Shown in pieces: positions 1 through 5,678 of a DNA stretch of 11,493 nucleotides. The notes under the pieces are model-generated. The model searched no databases and was not told the DNA's origin. It was given only the letters and a program-made list of their open reading frames with translations. A program made the position numbers and the translations under genes. This DNA comes from Nitrososphaerota archaeon. GTDB taxonomy: Archaea > Thermoproteota > Nitrososphaeria > Nitrososphaerales > Gagatemarchaeaceae. The stretch spans positions 1 through 11,493 of the forward strand of contig VBPQ01000047.1 in NCBI GenBank assembly GCA_005877185.1. Reading direction: 5' to 3'. Numbering within the stretch: position 1 is the first letter of the stretch; each line of letters opens with the position of its first letter.

Positions 1-517
1 GGCTTCCCGGGAATCCAGTCCCCCACTGTTTCATATCGCTGTTTGCGGTGAGGCACCTCGCTAACGACGAACCTGACCCTTTCAATTCGTCTTCTAACCA
101 ATATCTATCGATACAGCACCAGCCGGGAGCTCTTATGGCCCGTAGTGTCTAAAGACCCGTCCCTTTTGGTTAAGAATAGTTGCATTATGGGAAGTAGTTC
201 GAAAAACTTTACAACTCTCTCTCTCGTTGCAGAGATTCAAACCAAGTCCGGGGACGAATTGCTGATCGAGACAGCGCGAAAGCTTGGATATCCACGACCG
301 GGAAGGCGCGCGAGCAGGTCTCCGATGATGTCTTGAAGAAGAAAAGCCGGTAGAACCCGGCCAAAAAACCGTTTTTATTGTCCAGCCTTGCAGCAACAAG
401 ACTACGGTGGACCTTGCCGTTGAGATGGATACCCCCACCCGTACCCAGCTTGCGACAAGTGTCCAATAACATCTCAAAGGCTTATTTCTGACAAATGGGT
501 TTGACTCGTCGATTGCT
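1..517. other. Stretch without a supportable gene
   Basis: No reading frame here has a recognisable domain or a convincing start with a promoter. The short frames present (a 63-codon plus-strand frame from 145 and a long minus-strand frame crossing 133-657) show no motif I know, and the second runs through the hydrophobic gene at 518. The area may be intergenic or hold decayed coding sequence. The complement of bases 1-10 ends in CGGGAAGCC, also found in the tnpB right end at 10943-10951, but the match is too short to call an element. Confidence 0.4.
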
Positions 518-988
518 TTGGCCCAAAGCCAACACGGATTAACGTGGGGCATGGGTTGGCATGCATGGTCAGCGGTTGGCCTTGTATTCAGCGCGTTCAT
601 TTTCGTTGTAGTTGGAACCAGGGGAGGAAAGCCTGTCGAACCCCTTTTGCAGTACAATCTTCTGGCCCAGTCACTCCTGTCGCTTCTCTTCGTGGTCCCC
701 TTGGGGGTGGCCTATTCCCTGCGAAGAAGGCGAAGTCTGCGATCCGCTCTTGCACTTACGCTTCTGGCGGAACTGCTCTTCTTCTTCATGGCTCCGGTCA
801 TTCCTATGGTTGAGACTTCCACGTTTGAAGGTCTGCAAGGTGGCGACTGTTGCATCCATGTCACCTCCGGTTCAGTTTCCTATGTCTATTCATGCGTTGG
901 AGCCACGATACGGCTCTGGACCACCGTCACGGGTGAAGGAGCTAATCTAAGGGGTTACTCCACGTCGGCCGGATGCTCCTACGGTTGA
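518..988 (+). CDS. Hypothetical membrane protein with three predicted helices
   Basis: I do not recognise a family. The 156-residue product has three strongly hydrophobic segments at about residues 17-34, 43-66 and 76-97. An Arg-rich loop (RRRRSLR) between helices 2 and 3 should lie in the cytoplasm by the positive-inside rule. A polar C-terminal tail of about 55 residues rich in Ser, Thr, Gly and Tyr contains a CC pair and two further Cys. The start is uncertain. TTG at 518 lies 30-35 bases after a weak AT-rich box (TTATTTC, 482-488). The first ATG is at 551 and would still keep all three helices. The hydrophobic pattern argues for real coding, but no homology supports it. It stands alone, with no close neighbour on the same strand. 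Confidence 0.5.
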   Translation: MAQSQHGLTWGMGWHAWSAVGLVFSAFIFVVVGTRGGKPVEPLLQYNLLAQSLLSLLFVVPLGVAYSLRRRRSLRSALALTLLAELLFFFMAPVIPMVETSTFEGLQGGDCCIHVTSGSVSYVYSCVGATIRLWTTVTGEGANLRGYSTSAGCSYG

Positions 989-1079
989 CTGGAGGGGTCC
1001 GTTCTCTCTCCACCAATAAGTTCATCTGTTTTTCGTTATCATCAAGCCGCCGCTTCTGATCCAATCAACTTACGATATA

Positions 1080-1226
1080 TCAACTGAAGGCCGCTTCCCC
1101 TCTCTCTAGGTGAACTCCAACGCCGTAGAGCCTTTCGAATTCCCTACCCCATTCGACCGCAAAGCCTACTCTTCGGAGCAGGGGGTGGAGAGATTCTGGG
1201 ATAGCATACCTAGAAGATTGTTCCAT
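1080..1226 (-). CDS. Possible small ORF, 48 residues, divergent from the winged-helix gene
   Basis: An open frame runs from ATG at 1226 to TGA at 1080 on the minus strand and encodes a short polar protein with the segment LLRRVGFAVEWGREFERLYG. It begins inside the promoter of the plus-strand regulator at 1264. A second AT-rich tract on the minus strand (TTATTATTATT, 1246-1256) is centred about 26 bases before its ATG, as expected for a leaderless archaeal gene. I recognise no domain. It could be chance, as the 275-base gap between genes leaves room for a frame this short. Confidence 0.22.
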   Translation of the reverse strand: MEQSSRYAIPESLHPLLRRVGFAVEWGREFERLYGVGVHLERGEAAFS

Positions 1227-1230
1227 GATA

Positions 1231-1238
1231 TTTATAAG
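1231..1238 (+). promoter_or_regulatory. TATA box of the winged-helix gene
   Basis: TTTATAAG is centred about 29 bases before the GTG at 1264, the spacing expected for an archaeal promoter giving a leaderless or near-leaderless transcript. Confidence 0.6.
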
Positions 1239-1263
1239 TAATGAATAATAATAACAAATTGAC

Positions 1264-1557
1264 GTGAAATACCGGAGCAGGACAGACATCATTGCGATGA
1301 TTCTCCAAGCAGCTATCAACGGTGCTACGAAGACGAGAATCATGTACGGTGCCTACCTGTCTTATGCTCAGGTGAAGGAATACCTTAGCTTCATGATCGA
1401 GAAGGACCTCGTCCGGTACGAAGAAGGGTCTGGGGTTTACAAGCTTACCCAGAAGGGGGTGCAGCTTCTGCGTGTCTACGAAGATATCGGCGACATGATT
1501 ACGCTAAAGGACCAAAAGAACGGCCCTCTTTCTGTCTCTGCATCGCAGTTCGCGTAG
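1264..1557 (+). CDS. Winged-helix DNA-binding protein (HTH_45-like)
   Basis: This 97-residue protein matches the single-domain winged-helix regulators common in Nitrososphaeria and other archaea. The N-terminal part (RSRTDIIAMILQAA, then GATKTRIMYGAYLSYAQVKE) forms helix 1 and the helix-turn-helix. The recognition helix is followed by EYLSFMIEKDLVRYE and the wing EGSGVYKLTQKG, with a final helix LLRVYEDI. The likely role is a small transcription factor, and the target cannot be read from the sequence. The GTG at 1264 is chosen because a TATA box sits at the right distance and no Shine-Dalgarno site is present. It has no same-strand partner, so it is probably monocistronic, ending at the T-rich tract near 1626. 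Family assignment is good; regulatory role is inferred. Confidence 0.85.
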   Translation: MKYRSRTDIIAMILQAAINGATKTRIMYGAYLSYAQVKEYLSFMIEKDLVRYEEGSGVYKLTQKGVQLLRVYEDIGDMITLKDQKNGPLSVSASQFA

Positions 1558-1623
1558 ACGGGTCGCATCATCCCGGTCTCGCATCAGGTCCACCGAGTGA
1601 TATCTGATCGAGTTACTTCACGA

Positions 1624-1634
1624 TATTTTTCTTC
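1624..1634 (+). terminator. T-rich terminator after the winged-helix gene
   Basis: A pyrimidine run (TATTTTTCTTC) lies about 70 bases after the stop at 1557. Archaeal transcription commonly ends at T-tracts without a hairpin. Confidence 0.35.
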
Positions 1635-1665
1635 AAAATGCAGCATAGTGCACCCTGGGTTCCGA

Positions 1666-1676
1666 TTAGAAAAATT
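1666..1676 (-). terminator. T-rich terminator after the SHOCT gene
   Basis: The minus strand reads AATTTTTCTAA about 25 bases after the stop codon at 1699, a plausible archaeal T-tract terminator. Confidence 0.4.
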
Positions 1677-1698
1677 AGGGAGTTGGAAACGGTACTTC

Positions 1699-2112
1699 CT
1701 ACTTGTGCTGCTCGAGGTCTCGCATCATTTGCTCGAACTGTTCTTTCGTGATTTCTCCGCGCGCGTACCTCTCCTTCAGTATCTCCGCTGGCCCTCCCCA
1801 GTAGTGGCCATACCAGCGATAGCGCCCGCCCCATCCCCACCCCCAGAAGAGGAAGCGGAAGACGAAGAAGACGATGAAGAAGAAGAAAATGAAGCCGAAT
1901 GGGAAGAAGACGAAGCCGAAGGGGAAGAACCCGTAGTATGGGTACCCGACGGCCGCCGGAGCTGAAGCGGCCCTTACGGCTCCGAACGCTAGGCCGCTGA
2001 CGACTAGGATTGCGAGGATTGCGACGAGGGCGACTATGCCCCATCCGAACGGTGATCTTGTACGAAACCTTCTGTTCTCGACAGTTGTGTTCATGTGGTT
2101 TTTCGTCACCAT
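1699..2112 (-). CDS. SHOCT-domain membrane protein, aromatic-rich
   Basis: The product (137 residues from ATG 2112) has a basic N-terminus, a first membrane helix (GIVALVAILAILVVSGLAFG), then a hydrophobic stretch dominated by Phe, Tyr, Trp and Gly, and a C-terminal SHOCT domain (AEILKERYARGEITKEQFEQ). SHOCT is a short helical module often found at the end of membrane proteins, with a proposed oligomerisation role. A near-perfect repeat FFPFGF occurs twice in the second hydrophobic region. ATG 2112 is preferred over GTG 2121 and ATG 2094 because the minus-strand AT-rich box at 2133-2145 is centred about 26 bases upstream. The gene is divergent from a PadR regulator with operator-like repeats between them, so it is probably the PadR target. 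Molecular function is unknown; a membrane-stress or efflux-linked role is only a guess. Confidence 0.85.
   Translation of the reverse strand: MVTKNHMNTTVENRRFRTRSPFGWGIVALVAILAILVVSGLAFGAVRAASAPAAVGYPYYGFFPFGFVFFPFGFIFFFFIVFFVFRFLFWGWGWGGRYRWYGHYWGGPAEILKERYARGEITKEQFEQMMRDLEQHK
1891..1930. repeat. Tandem imperfect 21/19-base duplication inside the SHOCT gene
   Basis: Two adjacent units, 1891-1911 and 1912-1930, both begin GAAGCCGAA and continue into GGGAAGAA. On the coding (minus) strand they encode the doubled FFPFGF motif of the membrane segment. The plus strand is a purine-rich tract here. Confidence 0.6.
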
Positions 2113-2132
2113 CAGAGCCACAGCTTCCGCGC

Positions 2133-2145
2133 TATTTAATAATAT
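2133..2145 (-). promoter_or_regulatory. TATA-like box of the SHOCT gene
   Basis: The minus strand reads ATATTATTAAATA, centred about 27 bases before ATG 2112. It overlaps the left end of the repeated operator-like motif, so a bound repressor could block it. Confidence 0.5.
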
Positions 2146-2180
2146 CGGATAAGCGATTATCGGTTAAGCGATACGCTTAA
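2143..2180. promoter_or_regulatory. Putative PadR operator: tandem repeat plus palindrome
   Basis: Two directly adjacent 15-base units, TATCGGATAAGCGAT (2143-2157) and TATCGGTTAAGCGAT (2158-2172), differ at one base. The second runs into a perfect 7-base inverted repeat TTAAGCG-ATA-CGCTTAA (2164-2180). The array sits between the two divergent TATA-like boxes and touches both. PadR proteins are dimers that often repress their own gene and a neighbour, so a shared operator is the natural reading. Binding itself is inferred. Confidence 0.6.
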
Positions 2181-2183
2181 AGC
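2174..2183 (+). promoter_or_regulatory. Weak TATA-like box of the padR gene
   Basis: CGCTTAAAGC is centred about 22 bases before ATG 2200 and forms the right arm of the palindrome. It is the only AT-rich element at a suitable distance. Confidence 0.35.
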
Positions 2184-2199
2184 CCCACGTGGCTCTATT

Positions 2200-2646
2200 A
2201 TGCGTTCGGGGATTTTCACTATGTGGCCTTTTCGCTGGATGATGCACAGAAAGCGCGGACTCAGGGTCCTCATTCTTTCGATGCTTTCGGCTTCTCCTAA
2301 GAACGGTGTTGAGATAATGAACGAAATTGAGGCTGCGACGCGAGGTTGGTGGAGGCCTTCGCCCGGGACAATCTACCCAATGATGGAGCGGCTGACCACG
2401 GAGGGACTCGTGAAGAAGAGAGACGACGGGAGGTACGAGCTAACCGATAAGGCGAGTGAGGAGATGGACTGGTCGTTCGGTGCCCCGTCGACAAAGCCAC
2501 AAACGGTCGAGGAGATGCTCAACGAGATCAACTCCTACGTGTCATACTTCGAGGAGCTCAGCAGCTCGGACCGGTCAAAGCTGGGTCCACAGAAGGAAAG
2601 GCTGAAGGAAATCGTGGAGAGGCTGTCGCGTCTGCTGAAGCCGTAG
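2200..2646 (+). CDS. PadR-family transcriptional repressor
   Basis: The 148-residue protein has the PadR winged-helix signature: LRVLILSMLSASPKNGVEIM (helix 1 and turn), then WWRPSPGTIYPMMERLTTEG (the conserved P-GTIYP-L recognition region), then VKKRDDGRYELTDKASE (wing and following helix). The C-terminal 60 residues are charged and helical (EEMLNEINSYVSYFEELSS and KERLKEIVERLSRLL), as expected for the dimerisation helix of PadR proteins. PadR regulators sense small molecules or membrane stress and commonly control an adjacent membrane protein. Here the adjacent gene is the SHOCT protein, and the intergenic repeats suggest joint autorepression. ATG 2200 is the first in frame after the promoter; ATG 2221 would leave the HTH intact. 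Family call is firm; target and ligand are inferred. Confidence 0.9.
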   Translation: MRSGIFTMWPFRWMMHRKRGLRVLILSMLSASPKNGVEIMNEIEAATRGWWRPSPGTIYPMMERLTTEGLVKKRDDGRYELTDKASEEMDWSFGAPSTKPQTVEEMLNEINSYVSYFEELSSSDRSKLGPQKERLKEIVERLSRLLKP

Positions 2647-2661
2647 AACCTGGTGCGCTAA

Positions 2662-2669
2662 CTTTATAC
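2662..2669 (+). promoter_or_regulatory. TATA box of msrB
   Basis: CTTTATAC is centred 26 bases before ATG 2692, giving a leaderless transcript. It lies only 16 bases after the padR stop, so msrB has its own promoter despite the short gap. Confidence 0.6.
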
Positions 2670-2691
2670 TCCTCGTGGACCACTCAACACC

Positions 2692-3078
2692 ATGCTTCGA
2701 GAAGAAAAGGCAAAGCTAAGGGAGAGACTCACTCCCGAACAGTACGAGGTCACCGTCAACAAGGGGACGGAGCGACCGTTCACGGGCGAGTACTGGGATA
2801 ACCATGAAAAGGGTGTCTACCACTGCGTGGTCTGCGGCAGCGAGCTCTTCAGCTCCAGCACGAAGTTCGATTCAGGGACCGGCTGGCCCAGCTTCTGGGA
2901 ACCGGCGAAGAAGGAAAACGTGAGGGAGAAGACGGACCGCTCGTTCTTGATGAAGAGGGTCGAGGTAGAATGCTCGAATTGCGGCTCCCACCTTGGTCAT
3001 GTCTTCGAAGATGGTCCCGACCCGACCGGCCTGAGATACTGCATCAATTCTGCGGCTCTCAAACTGGTCAAGCCCTGA
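2692..3078 (+). CDS. msrB: Peptide methionine (R)-S-oxide reductase MsrB
   Basis: This 128-residue enzyme reduces the R form of methionine sulfoxide in oxidised proteins and acts in the cytoplasm. It has full family length. Visible motifs are YHCVVCGSELF (zinc Cys45 and Cys48), KFDSGTGWPSFWEP, VECSNCGSHLGHVFEDGP (zinc Cys94 and Cys97) and RYCINSAAL, where Cys117 is the catalytic nucleophile of the family. The position after SG in the SG-x-GWPSF motif is Thr rather than the resolving Cys seen in many MsrBs, so the sulfenic acid is probably resolved by another Cys or directly by a reductant. The start ATG 2692 is set by the TATA box 26 bases upstream. It is probably a single-gene unit for repair of oxidative damage. 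Confidence 0.95.
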   Translation: MLREEKAKLRERLTPEQYEVTVNKGTERPFTGEYWDNHEKGVYHCVVCGSELFSSSTKFDSGTGWPSFWEPAKKENVREKTDRSFLMKRVEVECSNCGSHLGHVFEDGPDPTGLRYCINSAALKLVKP

Positions 3079-3116
3079 GCCTTCCTACTCCCGCTGCTCC
3101 TGGCCGCGATCTGGCG

Positions 3117-3341
3117 TTACTTGCGCCGTTGCGACTTCCAGGCCTTCGCTCGCTCACAGAAGGCCTCGGCCTCGTCCTGCGTCCTCGGACAACGCTTGTA
3201 GTGCAGGATGATCTCCCGCAATGCTTCCTCGATCGGAGTGGGAAGGCCGGGGCATAGAGCGTCGAGCTGCGCCCTCACCTCAGCCAACGGCTGCCAGATT
3301 TCTGACGGGATTACTAGGGGCACGCCTCCCTTACTTGCCAT
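3117..3341 (-). CDS. Small conserved-looking hypothetical protein, 74 residues
   Basis: I do not recognise the family. From ATG 3341 the product reads as a compact helical protein: IPSEIWQPLAEVRAQLDALC, then PGLPTPIEEALREIILHYKR, and a charged tail AFCERAKAWKSQRRK. The frame stays open upstream to about 3989, but that part is antisense to the GyrI-like gene and has no domain, so I use the internal ATG. A TATA-like box on the minus strand (TTTACTTAAG, near 3390-3400) lies about 50 bases upstream, leaving a leader of about 25 bases. The IPSEIW...L start and PTPIEEALREI helix recall small ribbon-helix-helix-like regulators, but that is a weak impression. It is divergent from the GyrI-like gene. 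Confidence 0.55.
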   Translation of the reverse strand: MASKGGVPLVIPSEIWQPLAEVRAQLDALCPGLPTPIEEALREIILHYKRCPRTQDEAEAFCERAKAWKSQRRK

Positions 3342-3390
3342 GCGCGTCTTTGCTCGCCCATTCGTATTTCTGGCTTTCCCGACGCTCTGC

Positions 3391-3400
3391 TTAAGTAAAT
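3391..3400 (+). promoter_or_regulatory. Shared TATA-like box for the GyrI-like gene and its divergent neighbour
   Basis: TTAAGTAAAT is centred 36 bases before ATG 3432. Its left half, CTTAAG, is self-complementary, so the same AT-rich spot could serve the minus-strand gene starting at 3341. Confidence 0.4.
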
Positions 3401-3431
3401 GCTCGCAAAAGAGCTGAGCTGAAAGCAAAGC

Positions 3432-3917
3432 ATGCTTGTTGATTTCAAGATCAAGAAGTTTTCGGGCTGCCGAGTAGCTTCGATAACTTATGTCGGGCCG
3501 TACAGGGAGGGCGGCGATATGATGCGGGAGGAGTTCAACCAGATCGTGAAGTGGGCGAGGAAGAAGGGGGTCCGAACCGGCCGCTGGTTCTTCGCCGACC
3601 TGGATGGGCCTGAAGTTCCCGACAAGAAACGAAGATGGGAGGCAGCCGTGGAGGTCAAGGGGGCCAAGGCCAGGGCCCAGGGCGGCATCCGGTTCAGAGA
3701 GTTCCCCGACCAGCTCGTAGCCAGCGCGACCTTCGACCCTGAGAAGGTCTCTCCCCGCGTCATCTATTACGGCCTGGAGGGGTGGCTCGAGTGGGGAGAG
3801 GACCGGGAATACAAGTCCGCGGGTACGCCGCGGGAGGTCTACAAGGGCGACCCCTGGAGGAGCGCACGAGCCTGGGCGAACGTGGAAGTGCAGGTTCCCG
3901 TAAAGAAGCTCCGATAG
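3432..3917 (+). CDS. GyrI-like small-molecule-binding domain protein
   Basis: The 161-residue protein resembles stand-alone GyrI-like (AraC effector-binding, SHS2-fold) proteins. Signals are CRVASITYVGPYREGG near residues 13-28 (the strand and loop usually written as VAY-GPY), WEAAVEV in the middle, FPDQLVASATFDPE as the next strand, VIYYGLEGWLEW as the helix, and REVYKGDPW then VQVPVKKL at the C-terminus. These domains bind small hydrophobic or cationic compounds, and some family members have hydrolase activity. There is no DNA-binding domain, so it is not an AraC regulator. The methyltransferase gene begins 9 bases after its stop, suggesting co-transcription and perhaps a shared small-molecule substrate. 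Confidence 0.8.
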   Translation: MLVDFKIKKFSGCRVASITYVGPYREGGDMMREEFNQIVKWARKKGVRTGRWFFADLDGPEVPDKKRRWEAAVEVKGAKARAQGGIRFREFPDQLVASATFDPEKVSPRVIYYGLEGWLEWGEDREYKSAGTPREVYKGDPWRSARAWANVEVQVPVKKLR

Positions 3918-3926
3918 CCAATCACG

Positions 3927-4511
3927 ATGACTTCCTTCTTCGACGACGCTTACAGGGGGACTCCTCCCTGGGACGTAGGCCGTCCGCAACGGGAGTTTGT
4001 CAGGCTGGCCGAGAGTGGGGAGGTTCGAGGGAGGGTGCTGGACGTGGGATGCGGAACTGGGGAGAACGCCATCTTCTTCGCAAAGCGTGGCCTGGAGGTT
4101 TGGGGAGTGGACGCGGCCCCTCGCGCCATCGAGAAGGCAGAGAGGAAGGCGACCCTGAGACGAGCGAAGGTAACCTTTCTAGTTGCCGATGCTCTCCGCC
4201 TTGAGCGGCTCAGGAGAAGGTTCGACACGGTCACGGACTGCGGACTCTTCCACACATTCTCGGATGAGGAGCGCGAGAGATTCGTCGGCAGCCTGAACTC
4301 TGCGCTCGAGACCGGGGGTACCTACCTCATGCTCTGCTTCAGCGAGAAGGAGCCGACAGATTGGGGAGGTCCTCGCAGGGTTACCAAGAAGGAGATCAGG
4401 GGCAGTTTCCAGAAGAAGTGGAAGATAAACTACATCAAGGAGGCTAGATTCGAGAGCAGCTATCATTCCGATGGGGGGATGGCCTGGCTCTCGTCAGTTA
4501 CGAAATCTTGA
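3927..4511 (+). CDS. Class I SAM-dependent methyltransferase
   Basis: The 194-residue protein has a complete Rossmann methyltransferase core: motif I VLDVGCGTGE (residues 38-46), the acidic post-I residue in WGVDAAP (Asp62), motif II VADAL (Asp88), FDTVTDCGLFHTFSDEER (motif IV and helix) and ALETGGTYLMLCFSE (motif VI). The N-terminal YRGTPPWDVGRPQ resembles the substrate lid of TehB and thiopurine-type enzymes that act on small molecules. The C-terminal GGMAWLSSV looks like a natural family end. It starts 9 bases after the GyrI-like gene, so the pair is probably one transcript. Its stop (4509-4511) overlaps the TTG that opens the TnpB remnant. Substrate is unknown. Confidence 0.9.
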   Translation: MTSFFDDAYRGTPPWDVGRPQREFVRLAESGEVRGRVLDVGCGTGENAIFFAKRGLEVWGVDAAPRAIEKAERKATLRRAKVTFLVADALRLERLRRRFDTVTDCGLFHTFSDEERERFVGSLNSALETGGTYLMLCFSEKEPTDWGGPRRVTKKEIRGSFQKKWKINYIKEARFESSYHSDGGMAWLSSVTKS

Positions 4512-5002
4512 ATCGTCGAATCGAGCCTCAATGTTGCCAAATCGAGGCTTACAACAGTAAGGAGGCGATAGTCGTGGAGGACATCAAGGGAATCCGCAGG
4601 CTCTATGCGAGAGGAAACGGCCAGGGGAACGAATTCAGGGGGAGGATGAACTCTTGGTCGTTCGGCGAGGCGCAGAGGCAGGTGGAGTACAAGGCGAAGT
4701 GGAGGGGCGTACCTATCATCCATCTTACGAAGGGCGAGACGAGGGGCACCACGATTGATTGCGCGAGATGCGGGGAGAGACTCCAAGTCGCGCAGAGGGA
4801 TGACCCAAGGCACAGAAGGGAACTGTGGTGCCGTCAATGCAAAAGGTGGGTGGACCGTGACGTCAACGCGGTGACAAACCTGTCACGGAGGGGGCGGTTG
4901 AGGTTCGACCGTTCCCTGCCCAAGGGGGCGAAAGGCGAGGCAGGTGAAGCAATGAAGGGGAACCCCACGACTCCGGTAATCCTCAGAGTCGATGCCTCGA
5001 AG
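4508..5002 (+). pseudogene. C-terminal half of an IS200/IS605-type TnpB, in frame with the CBS gene
   Basis: About 165 codons match the second half of an archaeal TnpB nuclease. Visible are AIVVEDIKGIR (RuvC-II Glu24), NSWSFGEAQRQVEYKAKWRG, GTTIDCARCG (Cys86, Cys89) and ELWCRQC (Cys109, Cys112) forming the zinc ribbon, and VDRDVNAVTNL with the RuvC-III Asp119. The end, MKGNPTTPVILRVDASK, is also typical of TnpB. The N-terminal RNA/DNA-binding region and the RuvC-I Asp are missing, and no frame of the upstream methyltransferase gene encodes them, so it cannot be an active nuclease. No right-end hairpin follows. The frame opens with TTG 4508 overlapping the methyltransferase stop and continues without a stop into the CBS gene. 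It is a different subfamily from the tnpB at 9776. Confidence 0.8.
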
Positions 5003-5065
5003 ATGGCTCGGAGGGAAAACCCGAAGAGTTATCAGAACCTAAGAACCAATAAAGCGGCTCGCCTC

Positions 5066-5635
5066 ATGTCTCTCGACTTCAGCACAGGCGCGGTTGCCAA
5101 GCGAGACCTCCTAACCGTGGATGAAAAGACAACCGTCCTGGACGCGGCCAGACTGATGGTGGAGCGCAATGTTGGGAGCGTTGTCGTGGAGAGGAACCAC
5201 GAAAGAATCGGAATACTGACCGAGAGGGACATCCTGAAGAAAGTTGTCGCGAAATCGCTGCACGCCAGTTTCGTGACGGTGAAGGAGGTGATGAGCTCGC
5301 CACCCGTGACCATTACGCACGATAAGCCGATCAGAGATGCGGTCGACCTGATGAACAAGAGGCGTGTGAGAAGGATGCTCGTCACGGAGGAGGGGAAGAT
5401 CGTCGGGATAGTCACCCTGCGCGACATAATCGCCTACAACAGGATCTGTCACTACTGCGGCAAACAGATCAAGTCAGTGATGGAGACTCCAGAGCCAGAG
5501 GCCTACCTCGAGTGCACCTGTGGCGCGAGGTACCACACGAGGTGCGCTGAGACTGTGGTGAACTGCTCGAACTGCTCACGGACCCTGGTGACCCACGTGA
5601 TATACCCGGAACCGAGCGAGACGAGTGGCGGCTAG
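5066..5635 (+). CDS. CBS-pair protein with C-terminal RING/PHD-like zinc domain
   Basis: From ATG 5066 the protein is 189 residues. Two CBS motifs (about residues 14-62 and 72-124) are shown by TTVLDAARLMVERNVGSVVV, IGILTERDILKKV, VKEVMSSPPVTI, IRDAVDLMNKRRVRRMLV and IVGIVTLRDII. CBS pairs bind adenine nucleotides and act as energy or ligand sensors. The last 60 residues hold eight metal ligands in the order Cys128, Cys131, Cys150, Cys152, His157, Cys160, Cys167, Cys170, a cross-brace C4HC3 pattern like RING or PHD fingers. Start choice is uncertain: ATG 5003 adds 21 residues, and the frame is open back through the TnpB remnant to TTG 4508. The next gene begins at or near its stop, suggesting co-transcription. 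Confidence 0.85.
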   Translation: MSLDFSTGAVAKRDLLTVDEKTTVLDAARLMVERNVGSVVVERNHERIGILTERDILKKVVAKSLHASFVTVKEVMSSPPVTITHDKPIRDAVDLMNKRRVRRMLVTEEGKIVGIVTLRDIIAYNRICHYCGKQIKSVMETPEPEAYLECTCGARYHTRCAETVVNCSNCSRTLVTHVIYPEPSETSGG

Positions 5636-5645
5636 CTCCGCTTTC

Positions 5646-5655
5646 AAGTATAATA
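5646..5655 (+). promoter_or_regulatory. TATA-like box before the elongation-factor-like gene
   Basis: AAGTATAATA is centred about 28 bases before ATG 5679. It argues for that start and for a promoter separate from the CBS gene. Confidence 0.45.
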
Positions 5656-5678
5656 GGCGCAGGCGGATGCCTCAACCC

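Noticed and set aside
1..60. Complement resembling the start of a tnpB right end (CGGGAAGCC)
   Set aside because: Only nine bases match at the window edge, and the minus-strand frame upstream lacks any TnpB zinc-ribbon or RuvC motif.
133..657. 174-codon minus-strand frame
   Set aside because: Composition is not protein-like, it has no promoter, and it overlaps the start of the hydrophobic plus-strand gene.
1597..1965. Plus-strand frame encoding a Glu/Asp-rich protein
   Set aside because: It is antisense to the SHOCT gene; the acidic run is the complement of its Phe-rich codons.
3342..3989. Minus-strand extension giving a 290-residue frame
   Set aside because: It is antisense to the GyrI-like gene and shows no domain; only the part after ATG 3341 looks like protein.
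4524..4549. Inverted repeat AGCCTC/GAGGCT at the start of the TnpB remnant
   Set aside because: Six bases around a 14-base loop inside coding sequence is within chance expectation for GC-rich DNA.
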